Made by a program: the position numbers and the translations under genes. This document shows, piece after piece, positions 39,297-47,387 of a DNA stretch of 64,000 nucleotides; within the stretch, counting starts at the first letter, position 1; every line of letters begins with the position of its first letter. Source of the DNA: Paraburkholderia lycopersici (lineage in GTDB: Bacteria > Pseudomonadota > Gammaproteobacteria > Burkholderiales > Burkholderiaceae); NCBI RefSeq assembly GCF_900096975.1, contig NZ_FMYQ01000001.1, positions 248,001 to 312,000 of the forward strand, read 5' to 3'. Under the pieces are notes generated by a model that was not told the DNA's origin, did not search any database, and saw nothing but the letters and a program-made list of their open reading frames with translations.

Positions 39297-40228
39297 CGGC
39301 GAATCCTGCGCGCGGCGGGCTGCGGCGCGCGCCAGCCGAGTTCCTGCGAAATCGCCCGCGCCTCGCGCTGCACGACCGGAATCAGTTCGTCCATGCGTTC
39401 GAGCGGCATGTAGGGGATCGTGCTCGCCACCGAAAGCGCCGCCACGATCGCGCCCGAGGCGTCGCGCACCGGCGCCGCCACGCAGCGGATCGAAATTTCG
39501 TTCTCCTCCAGATCGAACGTGTACCCGCCCGCGGAGTAAGTCGCCATGCGCTTGAGGAAGGTATCGGGTTCGAGACTGTGATCGGGCCGGAAGCTCACGC
39601 CCGCGAGCGTGCGGCGCGACGCGTCGAACAGCTCGCGCCATGTTTGCGGCGCGAGGTCGAGCATCATGGCCTTGCCGATACCCGTGGAAGCGAGCGGCAT
39701 GCGGTGCCCGACGCGCGAACGCATTTCGAGCCCGCGCTGGCCCGGAATCTTGTCGATGTAGAGCACGTCGTCGCCGTCGCGCACGCCAAGGTGAATCGTG
39801 TCGAGCGTTTCGTCGGCGAGCGCCTGCAGATGCGCGCGGGCGACGGCCGTGAGCGGCATCTGTTCGAGCGCGATGGTGCCGAGTTCGATGAGCTTCGGCC
39901 CGAGCAGATAGCCGCCTTGCACCTGACGAAGGTAGCGCGCCTGCACGAGGCTCGAAACGAGCCGGTGCGTGGTGCTGCGCGTCGTGCCGAGCACGGCGCC
40001 GAACGAGCGCAGATCGCGCACGCCGGCGGCGGCCGCTTCGAGAATCGCGAGGCCGCGCAGGAGCGTCTGGGTGCCCGCCTGCTGCATGGAGCCGTCGAGC
40101 AGCGTGCTCGCGAGGCCGATTTCATCGGCGGCGGCGCGGGTTTTGGGCTGCGCCTGCGCGGAGGCCGCGGGCGCGACGGCCTCGTCGGGGAGGTTCGCGG
40201 CGAGGGTCGATGACATCGCTTTGTTCAT
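39293..40228 (-). CDS. IclR-family transcriptional regulator of the sugar locus
   Basis: A 311-residue regulator with a poorly conserved 50-residue N-terminus, an IclR winged helix (about 52-110: QTLLRGLAILEAAAAGVRDL; STTHRLVSSLVQARYLRQVQ) and the effector domain (about 125-295: IHLGVRDGDDVLYIDKIPGQ; LPLASTGIGKAMM-like segment; ISIRCVAAPVRDASGAIVAA). It is the first gene of the catabolic operon, overlapping dgoK by 4 bp, so it is probably autoregulated with it. The inducer is likely the sugar or a sugar acid. No strong RBS precedes the ATG. Confidence 0.88.
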   Translation of the reverse strand: MNKAMSSTLAANLPDEAVAPAASAQAQPKTRAAADEIGLASTLLDGSMQQAGTQTLLRGLAILEAAAAGVRDLRSFGAVLGTTRSTTHRLVSSLVQARYLRQVQGGYLLGPKLIELGTIALEQMPLTAVARAHLQALADETLDTIHLGVRDGDDVLYIDKIPGQRGLEMRSRVGHRMPLASTGIGKAMMLDLAPQTWRELFDASRRTLAGVSFRPDHSLEPDTFLKRMATYSAGGYTFDLEENEISIRCVAAPVRDASGAIVAALSVASTIPYMPLERMDELIPVVQREARAISQELGWRAPQPAARRIRR

Positions 40229-40620
40229 GGCGAGTGCGATGAAGGAGACGGTCGGAGGCGCGTGCCGTCAAACGGCGCGCAAGCCCTGCTTCGGGAGACG
40301 GTCCGGGGCCGGGACGGCGAGCGCCGGTTGGACGTGTTGCGGCGGGCGGCGCGTGGCCGCGCAATGCGCAGGCTGAAGCATGGCGGACGTCTCCTTTGCG
40401 GTCCGGTTCGCTCCGCGTCTTGCGCGTGCGCCGGATTTATCTGGGTCTGCCGACGGTGTTTGCCGCACATGTGTGAGCGGCGGCCTGTCGGATGGAGTGG
40501 ATTTTAGGCAGGTTTTTTCGAGTTTTCCAATATGTGATTGGGTCGCTCATATATTGGGAAATCAGGCGAAACGACGTGACCGGGCCAAATGCCTAAAGGG
40601 ACGGAACCAGAGGCGCCGCA
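40229..40620 (-). other. Long untranslated leader/promoter region of the IclR-led operon
   Basis: About 390 bp between the RidA terminator and the IclR start. The distal part (from about 40500) is AT-richer and holds an imperfect palindrome that may be the operator; the proximal 270 bp shows no recognisable gene, RNA motif or terminator. Confidence 0.45.
40523..40561. promoter_or_regulatory. Imperfect 14-bp inverted repeat, candidate IclR operator
   Basis: TTTTCCAATATGTG at 40523-40536 and CATATATTGGGAAA at 40548-40561 are reverse complements with two mismatches and an 11-nt centre. Its AT-rich symmetric form and position upstream of the regulator fit an operator/promoter. Binding by IclR is inferred only. 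Confidence 0.45.
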
Positions 40621-40658
40621 CAAAAAGAAACGGCTGCCGATGACTTCGGCAGCCGCTT
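40621..40658 (-). terminator. RidA terminator
   Basis: On the minus strand a perfect 10-bp stem (CGGCTGCCGA / TCGGCAGCCG, 5-nt loop) is followed by a U-rich run TTTCTTTTTG, 45 nt after the ridA-like stop. Confidence 0.85.
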
Positions 40659-40702
40659 TCATCGACGCCTCATGAGACGTCGGCCCTGCTTGCGGCGCTC
40701 CC

Positions 40703-41092
40703 TTACTTCCCGGCCGGCGCCTTGTAAGCCACACAGTCGATCTCGACCTTGCAGTCCACCACCATGCTCGACTGCACGCAGGCCCGCGCGGGCGGATGCT
40801 CGCCGAAATACTCGCGAAACACCTTGTTGAACGACGTGAAGTCGCGCGCGTCGTCGAGCCACACGCCGCAGCGCACCACGTGTTCCGCGCCATAGCCCGC
40901 TTCTTTCAGGATCGCGAAAAGATTCTGGATGGCCTTGTGCGACTGCTCGACAATGCCGCCGTTGATCACCTCGCCGCCTTCCATCGGCGTCTGGCCCGAG
41001 ACGTACAGCCAGCCGTCGGCTTGCACGGCGCGCGCGAACGGCAGATGCTGTCCGCCCTGGCCCTTGCCGCCTTCCGCTCCAATTCGTTTCAT
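40703..41092 (-). CDS. RidA-family enamine/imine deaminase
   Basis: A 129-residue YjgF/YER057c/UK114 protein. It carries PFARAVQADGWLYVSGQTPM and the C-terminal catalytic-Arg block PARACVQSSMVVDCKVEIDC. RidA proteins hydrolyse the reactive 2-aminoacrylate released by PLP serine/threonine dehydratases. An excellent RBS (AAGGAG) precedes MKRIGAEGG. It is the last gene of the D-amino-acid locus, where a D-serine dehydratase-like enzyme would generate just such enamines, so a clean-up role is a reasonable inference. Confidence 0.88.
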   Translation of the reverse strand: MKRIGAEGGKGQGGQHLPFARAVQADGWLYVSGQTPMEGGEVINGGIVEQSHKAIQNLFAILKEAGYGAEHVVRCGVWLDDARDFTSFNKVFREYFGEHPPARACVQSSMVVDCKVEIDCVAYKAPAGK

Positions 41093-41190
41093 CGTTTGCT
41101 CCTTGAGATCGTGCGGCGCGCGTGGCTTTCGCAGCCATGCGCGCCGGGGGTCGAAATTGCGTGGATTCCGTCGAGGGTGACTGCCTGGGA

Positions 41191-41272
41191 GCCTGTTCAC
41201 ACCAATAACAGGCACGTTCCCAAATTAAAAAAATTCATTCCACGGGCTGGCCCGTTGTTGGCGCGAACAGGC
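41191..41272. repeat. Paired inverted repeat between deacylase and RidA genes
   Basis: A 23-bp arm at 41191-41213 and a second at 41250-41272 are reverse complements differing at four positions, all transitions. Each arm is itself symmetric (GCCTGTT-N9-AACAGGC and GCCCGTT-N9-AACAGGC). The 36-bp centre contains an A/T run. In minus-strand RNA three of the four differences become G-U pairs, so a long hairpin can form right after the deacylase stop. It may be a REP/MITE-like remnant. Confidence 0.7.
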
Positions 41273-41273
41273 C

Positions 41274-42755
41274 CTAGAAGGCGCTCGCCCCGGCCTGCGC
41301 CTCGCGCTTGCCGCGGGCGACGAAGCGGCCCGCGCGCTCGCCCGTGGGCTGGCCGCCGCGATACGAGAGCACGCCGTTCACCCACACCGCGTCGATACCT
41401 TCGGCCACCTGCTGCGGCTTGTCGAAGGTCGCCGCGTCGCGCACTTTGGCGGGGTCGAACAGCACGAGGTCGGCGTACCAGCCCACATGCACCTCGCCGC
41501 GCTGCGAAAGGCCGAAGCGCCGCGCGGAAAGCCCCGTCATCTTGCGCACCGCCTCTTCGAGCGGCAGCAAGGCGGCGTCGCGCGCGTAGTGGCCGAGCAC
41601 GCGCGGGAATGCGCCCCACAGGCGCGGATGCGGCAGGGGATCGTTCGGCAAGCCGTCCGAGCCGACCATCGTGGCCGGGTGCGAAAGAATGCGCCGCACG
41701 TCGTCTTCGGACATGTTGTGGTACACCGCGCCCGCCGGCTGCAGGCGCTTGCCCGCCTCCTGCTGCGAGACGCCCCATTCGGCCGCGATGTCCTTGATGA
41801 GCTTGCCTGCCTGCTCCGGGTGCGGCGTGGACCACGTGATCGTGATGTCGATATCGCCCGTCACCTGCTTGAGGTCCAGCGTCGAGGAACTGCGGCTGTA
41901 CGGATAGCAGTCGCAGCCCACCGGCTGATACTTGCGCGCGCTGTCGAGCGATGCGAGCACCTCCGCGCTGCGCCCCCAGTTCGACGGACCCGCGCATTTC
42001 AGATGCGAGATCACCACCGGCACGCGCGCATGCTTGCCGATGTGGTACGCCTCGTTCATCGCTTCGAGAATCGCGTCGAACTCGGTGCGCATGTGCGTCG
42101 TGTAGAGCGCGCCCGCGGCAGCGAGCGGCTCCGCGAGCGAGGCGACCTCTTCGGTCGAAGCCTCGAATGCCGAACCGTACGCGAGCCCCGTGGAAAGGCC
42201 GAGCGCGCCGTGCGCGAGCGCGTCTTCGAGCTGCGCGCGCATGGCCGCGATCTCGTCGCCGGTGGCGGCGCGCCTGAGGTCGTCCATGTGATTGTTGCGC
42301 AGCGCCGTATGGCCGATCAGCGCGCCCACGTTCACGGCAGGCCGAGCCGCGTTCACGGCGTCCACATAGGCGGAAAAGGTCGGATAGCCGAACGCGTCGC
42401 GCGCGCCGAGCAGGTTCATCGGATCGGGCGGATCGCCCTTGAGCGTGACCGGCGACGCGCTGATCCCGCAGTTGCCGACCACCACCGTCGTCACGCCCTG
42501 GCTGATCTTGGGCAGCATCTGCGGCGCGCGGATCACATGGGTGTCGTCGTGCGTGTGGACGTCGATGAAACCCGGCGCAAGCGCGCGCCCGTTGGCCTCG
42601 ATCACCTGTTCCGCGAGCCAGTTCGACAGATTGCCGATCGCGGCGATGCGAGCATCGCGCAGCGCCACGTCGCGTTCGACGGGCGGCGCACCGGTGCCGT
42701 CGTAAAGCATGGCGCCGACGATCAGCGTGTCAGCGGCTTCGGGATGCGAATGCAT
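41274..42755 (-). CDS. N-acyl-D-amino-acid deacylase (D-aminoacylase)
   Basis: A 493-residue amidohydrolase that releases D-amino acids from N-acyl-D-amino acids. The metal-binding HTH motif is His67/His69 (PGFIDVHTHDDTHVI), Cys96 in VVVGNCGIS matches the zinc-ligand Cys of the characterised Alcaligenes D-aminoacylase, and later conserved elements include YTTHMRTEFDAILEA, VISHLKCAGPSNWG and TMVGSDGLPNDPLPHP. AGGAG lies 8 nt upstream of the ATG. Follows the RpiR regulator by 23 bp and precedes RidA: a D-amino-acid salvage operon. Confidence 0.92.
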   Translation of the reverse strand: MHSHPEAADTLIVGAMLYDGTGAPPVERDVALRDARIAAIGNLSNWLAEQVIEANGRALAPGFIDVHTHDDTHVIRAPQMLPKISQGVTTVVVGNCGISASPVTLKGDPPDPMNLLGARDAFGYPTFSAYVDAVNAARPAVNVGALIGHTALRNNHMDDLRRAATGDEIAAMRAQLEDALAHGALGLSTGLAYGSAFEASTEEVASLAEPLAAAGALYTTHMRTEFDAILEAMNEAYHIGKHARVPVVISHLKCAGPSNWGRSAEVLASLDSARKYQPVGCDCYPYSRSSSTLDLKQVTGDIDITITWSTPHPEQAGKLIKDIAAEWGVSQQEAGKRLQPAGAVYHNMSEDDVRRILSHPATMVGSDGLPNDPLPHPRLWGAFPRVLGHYARDAALLPLEEAVRKMTGLSARRFGLSQRGEVHVGWYADLVLFDPAKVRDAATFDKPQQVAEGIDAVWVNGVLSYRGGQPTGERAGRFVARGKREAQAGASAF

Positions 42756-42778
42756 GCGCGTTCTCCTCAGTGTGACGC

Positions 42779-43699
42779 TCAATCGCCGAGCGGCTGGCGT
42801 TCGCCGCCGCCGCGATGCGTGTCCAGCGTGTGCTTCATGCGGCGCAGCAGCTCGCGGCTTTCCTCGGGTTGCGCGAGCGCCAGTTCGGTCACGAGCACGT
42901 CGAGCGCCATCATCATCGCGTAACGCGACGACGATGGCTTGTAGATGAAATCGGTCTCGCTCGCGACGATCGGCACGAGCCAGTCGGCGAGCGCCGCAAG
43001 CGGCGACGCGGGCGCGGTGAGCGCGACGAGCTTCGCGCCGTAATCGCGTGCGATGCGGCATGCGTCGAGCAGTTCGGGCACGCGCCCTGTTACGGAAAGC
43101 GCGACGACCACGCAATCGGGCGAAAGCGTGCTCGCCACCATGCGCTGCAACAGGCTATCCTGGTAAGACGCCACCGGACGGCCGAGGCGCACGAGGCGAA
43201 AGCGCATTTCGTCGGCGAGCGCGCTCGAGCCGCCGCCCATGCCGAACACGTAGATCATGCGCGCCGCTCCGAGCACCGCGGCGGCCTGGGCAAACGGCGC
43301 CTGGCGCAGCAACTCGTGATTGCGCGCGAGCGCGGCGTGAATTTCGTCGTAGACGCGCGTGGCGAGCGGCTCGGGCGCTTCGGAGCGCATCTTGCCGTCG
43401 CCTTCGCCGGCGCCAGCGGCGGCGACGCGCAGAAAGCGCTCGCCCACGGCCGCGGCCTGCGCGAGCCGCAGCTTGAGTTCGCGCACGTCGTGGCAGCCCA
43501 CCGCCTTCGCGAAGCGCGTGACCGACGCGATGCTCACGCCCGCGCGCTGCGCGAGCTCGCCGATGCTCGCGCGCGCCGCGGCGGCGAGATCGTCGAGAAT
43601 CAGCGCGGCGACATCGCGCTCGGCCGGACGCAGGTCCGGTACGCATTGCGCGATGCGCGCGACGATGTCGAAGCGGGCCGGGTCGGCGGCGGTATTCAT
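42779..43699 (-). CDS. RpiR/MurR-family regulator with SIS domain
   Basis: A 306-residue regulator: N-terminal RpiR helix-turn-helix (about 15-95; IGELAQRAGVSIASVTRFAK) and C-terminal SIS domain (about 135-275; MIYVFGMGGGSSALADEMRF, VVALSVTGRVPELLDACRI). SIS domains normally bind phosphosugars, yet the neighbours handle D-amino acids, so its ligand may be a related cell-wall-derived compound such as an N-acyl amino sugar; this is speculation. It is the first gene of the minus-strand operon and divergent from the DSD1-like gene. Confidence 0.88.
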   Translation of the reverse strand: MNTAADPARFDIVARIAQCVPDLRPAERDVAALILDDLAAAARASIGELAQRAGVSIASVTRFAKAVGCHDVRELKLRLAQAAAVGERFLRVAAAGAGEGDGKMRSEAPEPLATRVYDEIHAALARNHELLRQAPFAQAAAVLGAARMIYVFGMGGGSSALADEMRFRLVRLGRPVASYQDSLLQRMVASTLSPDCVVVALSVTGRVPELLDACRIARDYGAKLVALTAPASPLAALADWLVPIVASETDFIYKPSSSRYAMMMALDVLVTELALAQPEESRELLRRMKHTLDTHRGGGERQPLGD

Positions 43700-43710
43700 C
43701 GCAGAGGGCC

Positions 43711-43725
43711 TGTTAATAAATAACA
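43711..43725. promoter_or_regulatory. Perfect inverted repeat upstream of the RpiR gene
   Basis: TGTTAATAAATAACA (TGTTA-N5-TAACA) lies 11 bp before the regulator's ATG, in the divergent promoter region. A good candidate for autoregulation by the RpiR protein; no matching second copy with equal spacing was found. Confidence 0.5.
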
Positions 43726-43825
43726 ATTCACGAAGCGATGTTACTTTGTGTACTATCTCCGAGTCAACGCTGGTCCCACGAGGAACGGCCGGATCGGCGC
43801 AACGCAGTGTATGGAGCGAAGGGAA

Positions 43826-45106
43826 ATGAGAGTTACAAACTATCAGAGTGCAACGATCGACCCGGACAGCAAGGGCCTCGGCAACGTGCCCGGCTCAAGC
43901 GTGCCGCTCGGGGAGGCCGGACGCCTCGAATGGAATCTGCTCGAAGAAGATGTGAGCTTGCCCGCGGCGGTGCTCTATGCGGACCGGGTCGAACACAACC
44001 TCAAGTGGATGCAGGAATTCGTCACGCGTTACGGCGTGAAGCTCGCGCCGCACGGCAAGACGACGATGGCGCCGCAGCTTTTTCGCCGCCAGATCGAAAC
44101 GGGCGCGTGGGGCATCACGCTCGCCACGGCGCACCAGACGCGCGCCGCCTACCGCGGCGGAATCTCGCGCGTGCTGATGGCAAACCAGCTCGTCGGCCGC
44201 CGCAACATGGCGATCATCGCGGAACTGCTCAGCGACGCGACCTTCGACTTCTTCTGCCTCGTCGATTCGGTGGACGGCGTGGAGCAGCTCGGCGAGTTCT
44301 TCCGCGCGTCGGGCCGCACGCTGCAGGTGCTGCTGGAACTGGGCGTGCCGCGCGGCCGCACGGGCGTGCGCGACGCCGACACGCGCAACGCCGTGCTCGC
44401 GGCCATCGCGCGCTATCCCGACTCGCTCAAGCTCGCGGGCGTGGAAATCTACGAGGGCATCCTCAAGGAGGAAAGCGAAGTGCGCACCTTCTTGCGCGAC
44501 GCGCTGAACGTCACGCAGGAGCTCGCCGAGGCGGGCCGCTTCGCGCGCACGCCCGCGCTGCTCTCGGGCGCCGGCTCGGCCTGGTACGACGTCGTCGCGC
44601 AAGAGTTCGCGCCGGCCACGCAGGCGGGCACGATCGACGTGGTGCTGCGCCCGGGCTGCTACGTGACGCACGACGTGGGCGTCTACAAGCAGGCTCAGTC
44701 GCAGATTCTCACGCGCAATCCGGTGGCGCGCGAGATGGGCGTGGCGCTCCTGCCCGCGCTGCAGCTATGGGCCTATGTGCAGTCGATTCCGGAGCCTGGC
44801 CGCGCCATCGTCGGCTTCGGCAAGCGCGACGCCGCATTCGACGCAGGCTTTCCGGAGCCCTCGCGCCACTATCGTCCCGCGAACGGCGGCACGCCGCGCG
44901 ACGTGGCTTCCGGCGAAGGCTGGGAAGTGTTCCAGATGATGGATCAGCACGCCTACCTGAAGATTCCGGCGGGCGCGGACATCAAGGTCGGCGACATGAT
45001 CGCGTTCGACATCTCGCACCCCTGCCTCACGTTCGACAAGTGGCGCCAGGTGCTGATGGTCGATGCGAAATATCGCGTGACGGAAGTGATCGAGACGTTC
45101 TTCTGA
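43826..45106 (+). CDS. DSD1-type PLP enzyme, D-serine dehydratase/D-amino-acid deaminase-like
   Basis: A 426-residue fold-type III PLP protein (alanine racemase-like N-terminal barrel). The likely PLP lysine is Lys78 in VKLAPHGKTTMAPQLF. The C-terminal metal site DISHPCLTFDKWR has the His-x-Cys arrangement of eukaryotic-type, zinc-dependent D-serine dehydratase (DSD1). Such enzymes deaminate D-serine or D-threonine, or act as D-threonine aldolases. GAAGGG lies before the chosen ATG; an in-frame ATG five codons upstream is possible. Divergent from the deacylase operon, giving deacylation then deamination. Confidence 0.83.
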   Translation: MRVTNYQSATIDPDSKGLGNVPGSSVPLGEAGRLEWNLLEEDVSLPAAVLYADRVEHNLKWMQEFVTRYGVKLAPHGKTTMAPQLFRRQIETGAWGITLATAHQTRAAYRGGISRVLMANQLVGRRNMAIIAELLSDATFDFFCLVDSVDGVEQLGEFFRASGRTLQVLLELGVPRGRTGVRDADTRNAVLAAIARYPDSLKLAGVEIYEGILKEESEVRTFLRDALNVTQELAEAGRFARTPALLSGAGSAWYDVVAQEFAPATQAGTIDVVLRPGCYVTHDVGVYKQAQSQILTRNPVAREMGVALLPALQLWAYVQSIPEPGRAIVGFGKRDAAFDAGFPEPSRHYRPANGGTPRDVASGEGWEVFQMMDQHAYLKIPAGADIKVGDMIAFDISHPCLTFDKWRQVLMVDAKYRVTEVIETFF

Positions 45107-45166
45107 TCGCGGCGTCCGTCGTTCCCGAACGAGGCGCGGCGGCGGCGCCGCGCGCATCGAGCGGCT

Positions 45167-45640
45167 TCAGCCCGCTTCGGGCGCTGTCTCCTGCGCCTGC
45201 GCGACCTGCGCCGCCGTCGCCGCCTCGCCGATGCGCGCCTCCATCATCCCCAGCGCGCCCGAAAGCGCCGCAAGTGCGTCGTCGGGCAACGACATCGTCG
45301 AGTTCAGGAACGCGTTGCGGCGCGGCAGTCCTTCTTCGACGACGCCTCGGCCCGCTTCGGTGAGCGTCACGTTGGTGATGCGGTTGTCGCGCTCGTCGGC
45401 GCGGCGCGCGATCCAGCCAAGCGCTTCCAACGCCTTCAACTGTCGCGTGAGCGCGCCCGGATCCACGCGCAGCCGCTCGACGAGCCGCTTTTGCGACGAC
45501 TCGCCGTTCTGCTCATAAAGCGCGAGCAGAATGCGCCAGCGCGGCAGCGGATGGCCGACCTGCGCCTCGAACGCCGACATGAACGCGCGGTAGGTCCGAC
45601 CGAACTGCTGGACGATGGCGATGCGATCCTGAATTTCCAT
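45167..45640 (-). CDS. MarR-family transcriptional regulator
   Basis: A 157-residue winged-helix regulator: PLPRWRILLALYEQNGESSQ, LVERLRVDPGALTRQLKALE (recognition helix) and the wing ADERDNRITNVTLTEAGRGV. It follows the DHA2 efflux gene by 54 bp with AGGAAA before its ATG. MarR proteins often repress an adjacent efflux pump until a phenolic or drug-like ligand binds; that is the inferred role here. Confidence 0.9.
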   Translation of the reverse strand: MEIQDRIAIVQQFGRTYRAFMSAFEAQVGHPLPRWRILLALYEQNGESSQKRLVERLRVDPGALTRQLKALEALGWIARRADERDNRITNVTLTEAGRGVVEEGLPRRNAFLNSTMSLPDDALAALSGALGMMEARIGEAATAAQVAQAQETAPEAG

Positions 45641-45694
45641 GCTTGATTTTCCTGCCGGCGCATTCGCCGAGGTATTGTCCGCGCGCGGGCGCGC

Positions 45695-47290
45695 TCAATC
45701 CGCGTGAATCACGGGCTCCACTTTGCGCTGCAGCTTGACCGGCGGCACGCGCCGCGTCTGCCAGATCGACACCGCCGCGATCACCGCCGCCACCGCAATG
45801 CCGAGGTGAATCGCGCCCACGAGCGCCTCGCGCGCGGCTTCGAGCAGCAGCGCGCCATTGTGCCCGGCATGCGCGAGGTCGGCGATGAGCGAAGCCTGCG
45901 CGTCCTGGTTGATGAGGATTTGCGGGTCGGCGAGTTGCGGCAGCCAGTGCATGGCGCGATCGGCGTCGAGCGCGCGTTGCACGCCGCTCGAATAGTGCTG
46001 CGTGACCATCGTGCCGGTGAGCGCCGTGCCGATCATGCCGCCGATCATGCGCAGCGACTGCAGCAACGCCGTGGCGATGCCCAGATGCTCGCGCCCGGCG
46101 GTCTGCTGCGCGAACACGGTGAGGTTGGGCATCACGAAGCCGAGACCGACGCCCGCCACGATCATGAGCGCCATGAGCAGACCGCGCGGCGTGCCGCGCG
46201 TCGCGAGCGACACCGCGAAACACGCCGCCGCGATCATCGCGAAGCCGATATAGAGCATCAGGTTCGGATTGCTGATGCGCGAAACGATGCGCCCGTTCGC
46301 AATGCTGCCGATGGTGATGAACACCACGAGCGGCGTGATGACGACGCCCGCTTCCTTCGGCGTCATGCCGAAGCCGCCCTGGAACAGCAGCGGCGCGTAG
46401 AACAGCAGCGAAAACATCGTGAAGCCGCCCAGCACGGCGAGCGTGAAAAGCGCATTGAGGCTCGTGTTGCGGAACATGTCGACAGGCAAAATCGCCTGCG
46501 GGCAGCGCCGCTCCCACTGCCACAGCGCCCAGCCGGCGGCGAGCGAGAGCGCGAGCAGGCCGATGGCCGAGGCAGTAAGGCCGTGCCCCGGCAGGCGCTC
46601 CACGAAAAGCTGCAGGCTGCCGAGCGCGAGCGCGATGAGCAGGGCGCCGGGCCAGTCGAGCCGCATGCGCGCTTCGTGCGCCACATGGCGCAGATGCGGC
46701 AGATAACGCCAGACGAAAAAGAGCGAAAGCAGGCCCACGGGCAAGTTCACATAGAACACCGAGCGCCAGCCGCAGTACTGCGTGAGAAAGCCGCCTAGCG
46801 ACGGCCCGATCGCGTTGGCGATGCCGAACGCGGAACTCATCAGCACCTGCCAGCGCAGGCGCACGACGGAGTCGGGAAAGAGATCGGGAATGCAGGCGAA
46901 CGCCGTGCCCACGAGCATGCCCCCGCCAATCCCCTGCAGCCCGCGCGCGATCACGAGGAACAGCATGCTGTTGGCCGCGCCGCACAGCACGGAAGCGCCG
47001 GTAAAGACGACGATCGACGCGATCACGAACGGCTTGCGCCCGTAATAGTCGCCGAGCCGTCCGAAAATGGGGACGGTGATGACCGAGGTGAGGAGATAGG
47101 ACGTGGCGACCCAGGCGTAAAGCTCGAAGCCGCGCAATTCGGCGACGATGGTGGGCAGCGCGGTGCCCACGACGGTCTGGTCGAGCGCGACCAGCATCGT
47201 CACGAAGGAAACGCCGAGCATCGCGAGCAGCGACTCCCGGAACGGCAGGACCTGCCCGCTCGAATGGTGGGCGGCGGTATGAACGGCCAT
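45695..47290 (-). CDS. DHA2-family (EmrB/QacA-type) MFS drug efflux transporter
   Basis: A 531-residue 14-helix proton antiporter. Motif D1/N-terminal signature LVALDQTVVGTALPTIVAEL, motif A GRLGDYYGRKPFVIASIVVF and motif C-like GIANAIGPSLGGFLTQYCGW mark the DHA2 family. It expels toxic compounds across the inner membrane; no partner membrane-fusion protein is adjacent. The ATG has a weak RBS. Its promoter region, shared with the divergent EcsC gene, holds an inverted repeat that may be the MarR site. Confidence 0.9.
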   Translation of the reverse strand: MAVHTAAHHSSGQVLPFRESLLAMLGVSFVTMLVALDQTVVGTALPTIVAELRGFELYAWVATSYLLTSVITVPIFGRLGDYYGRKPFVIASIVVFTGASVLCGAANSMLFLVIARGLQGIGGGMLVGTAFACIPDLFPDSVVRLRWQVLMSSAFGIANAIGPSLGGFLTQYCGWRSVFYVNLPVGLLSLFFVWRYLPHLRHVAHEARMRLDWPGALLIALALGSLQLFVERLPGHGLTASAIGLLALSLAAGWALWQWERRCPQAILPVDMFRNTSLNALFTLAVLGGFTMFSLLFYAPLLFQGGFGMTPKEAGVVITPLVVFITIGSIANGRIVSRISNPNLMLYIGFAMIAAACFAVSLATRGTPRGLLMALMIVAGVGLGFVMPNLTVFAQQTAGREHLGIATALLQSLRMIGGMIGTALTGTMVTQHYSSGVQRALDADRAMHWLPQLADPQILINQDAQASLIADLAHAGHNGALLLEAAREALVGAIHLGIAVAAVIAAVSIWQTRRVPPVKLQRKVEPVIHAD

Positions 47291-47307
47291 TTTTGATCCA
47301 GCAACGG

Positions 47308-47319
47308 TTGACTCGTCAA
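47308..47319. promoter_or_regulatory. Inverted repeat in the efflux / EcsC divergent promoter
   Basis: TTGACTCGTCAA, 5-bp arms around two bases, 18 bp upstream of the efflux ATG. Plausible MarR operator; each half also resembles a -35 element. Confidence 0.45.
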
Positions 47320-47387
47320 AGATTTGGCATCATAGCATGGCTCGATCCACTACACTGGGGCATCGAGCGGCCAATTCCGGGAGTGTC

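Noticed and set aside
41185..41276. Insertion sequence end
   Set aside because: There is no transposase and no target-site duplication; the symmetric arms are only 23 bp, so it is listed as a repeat instead.
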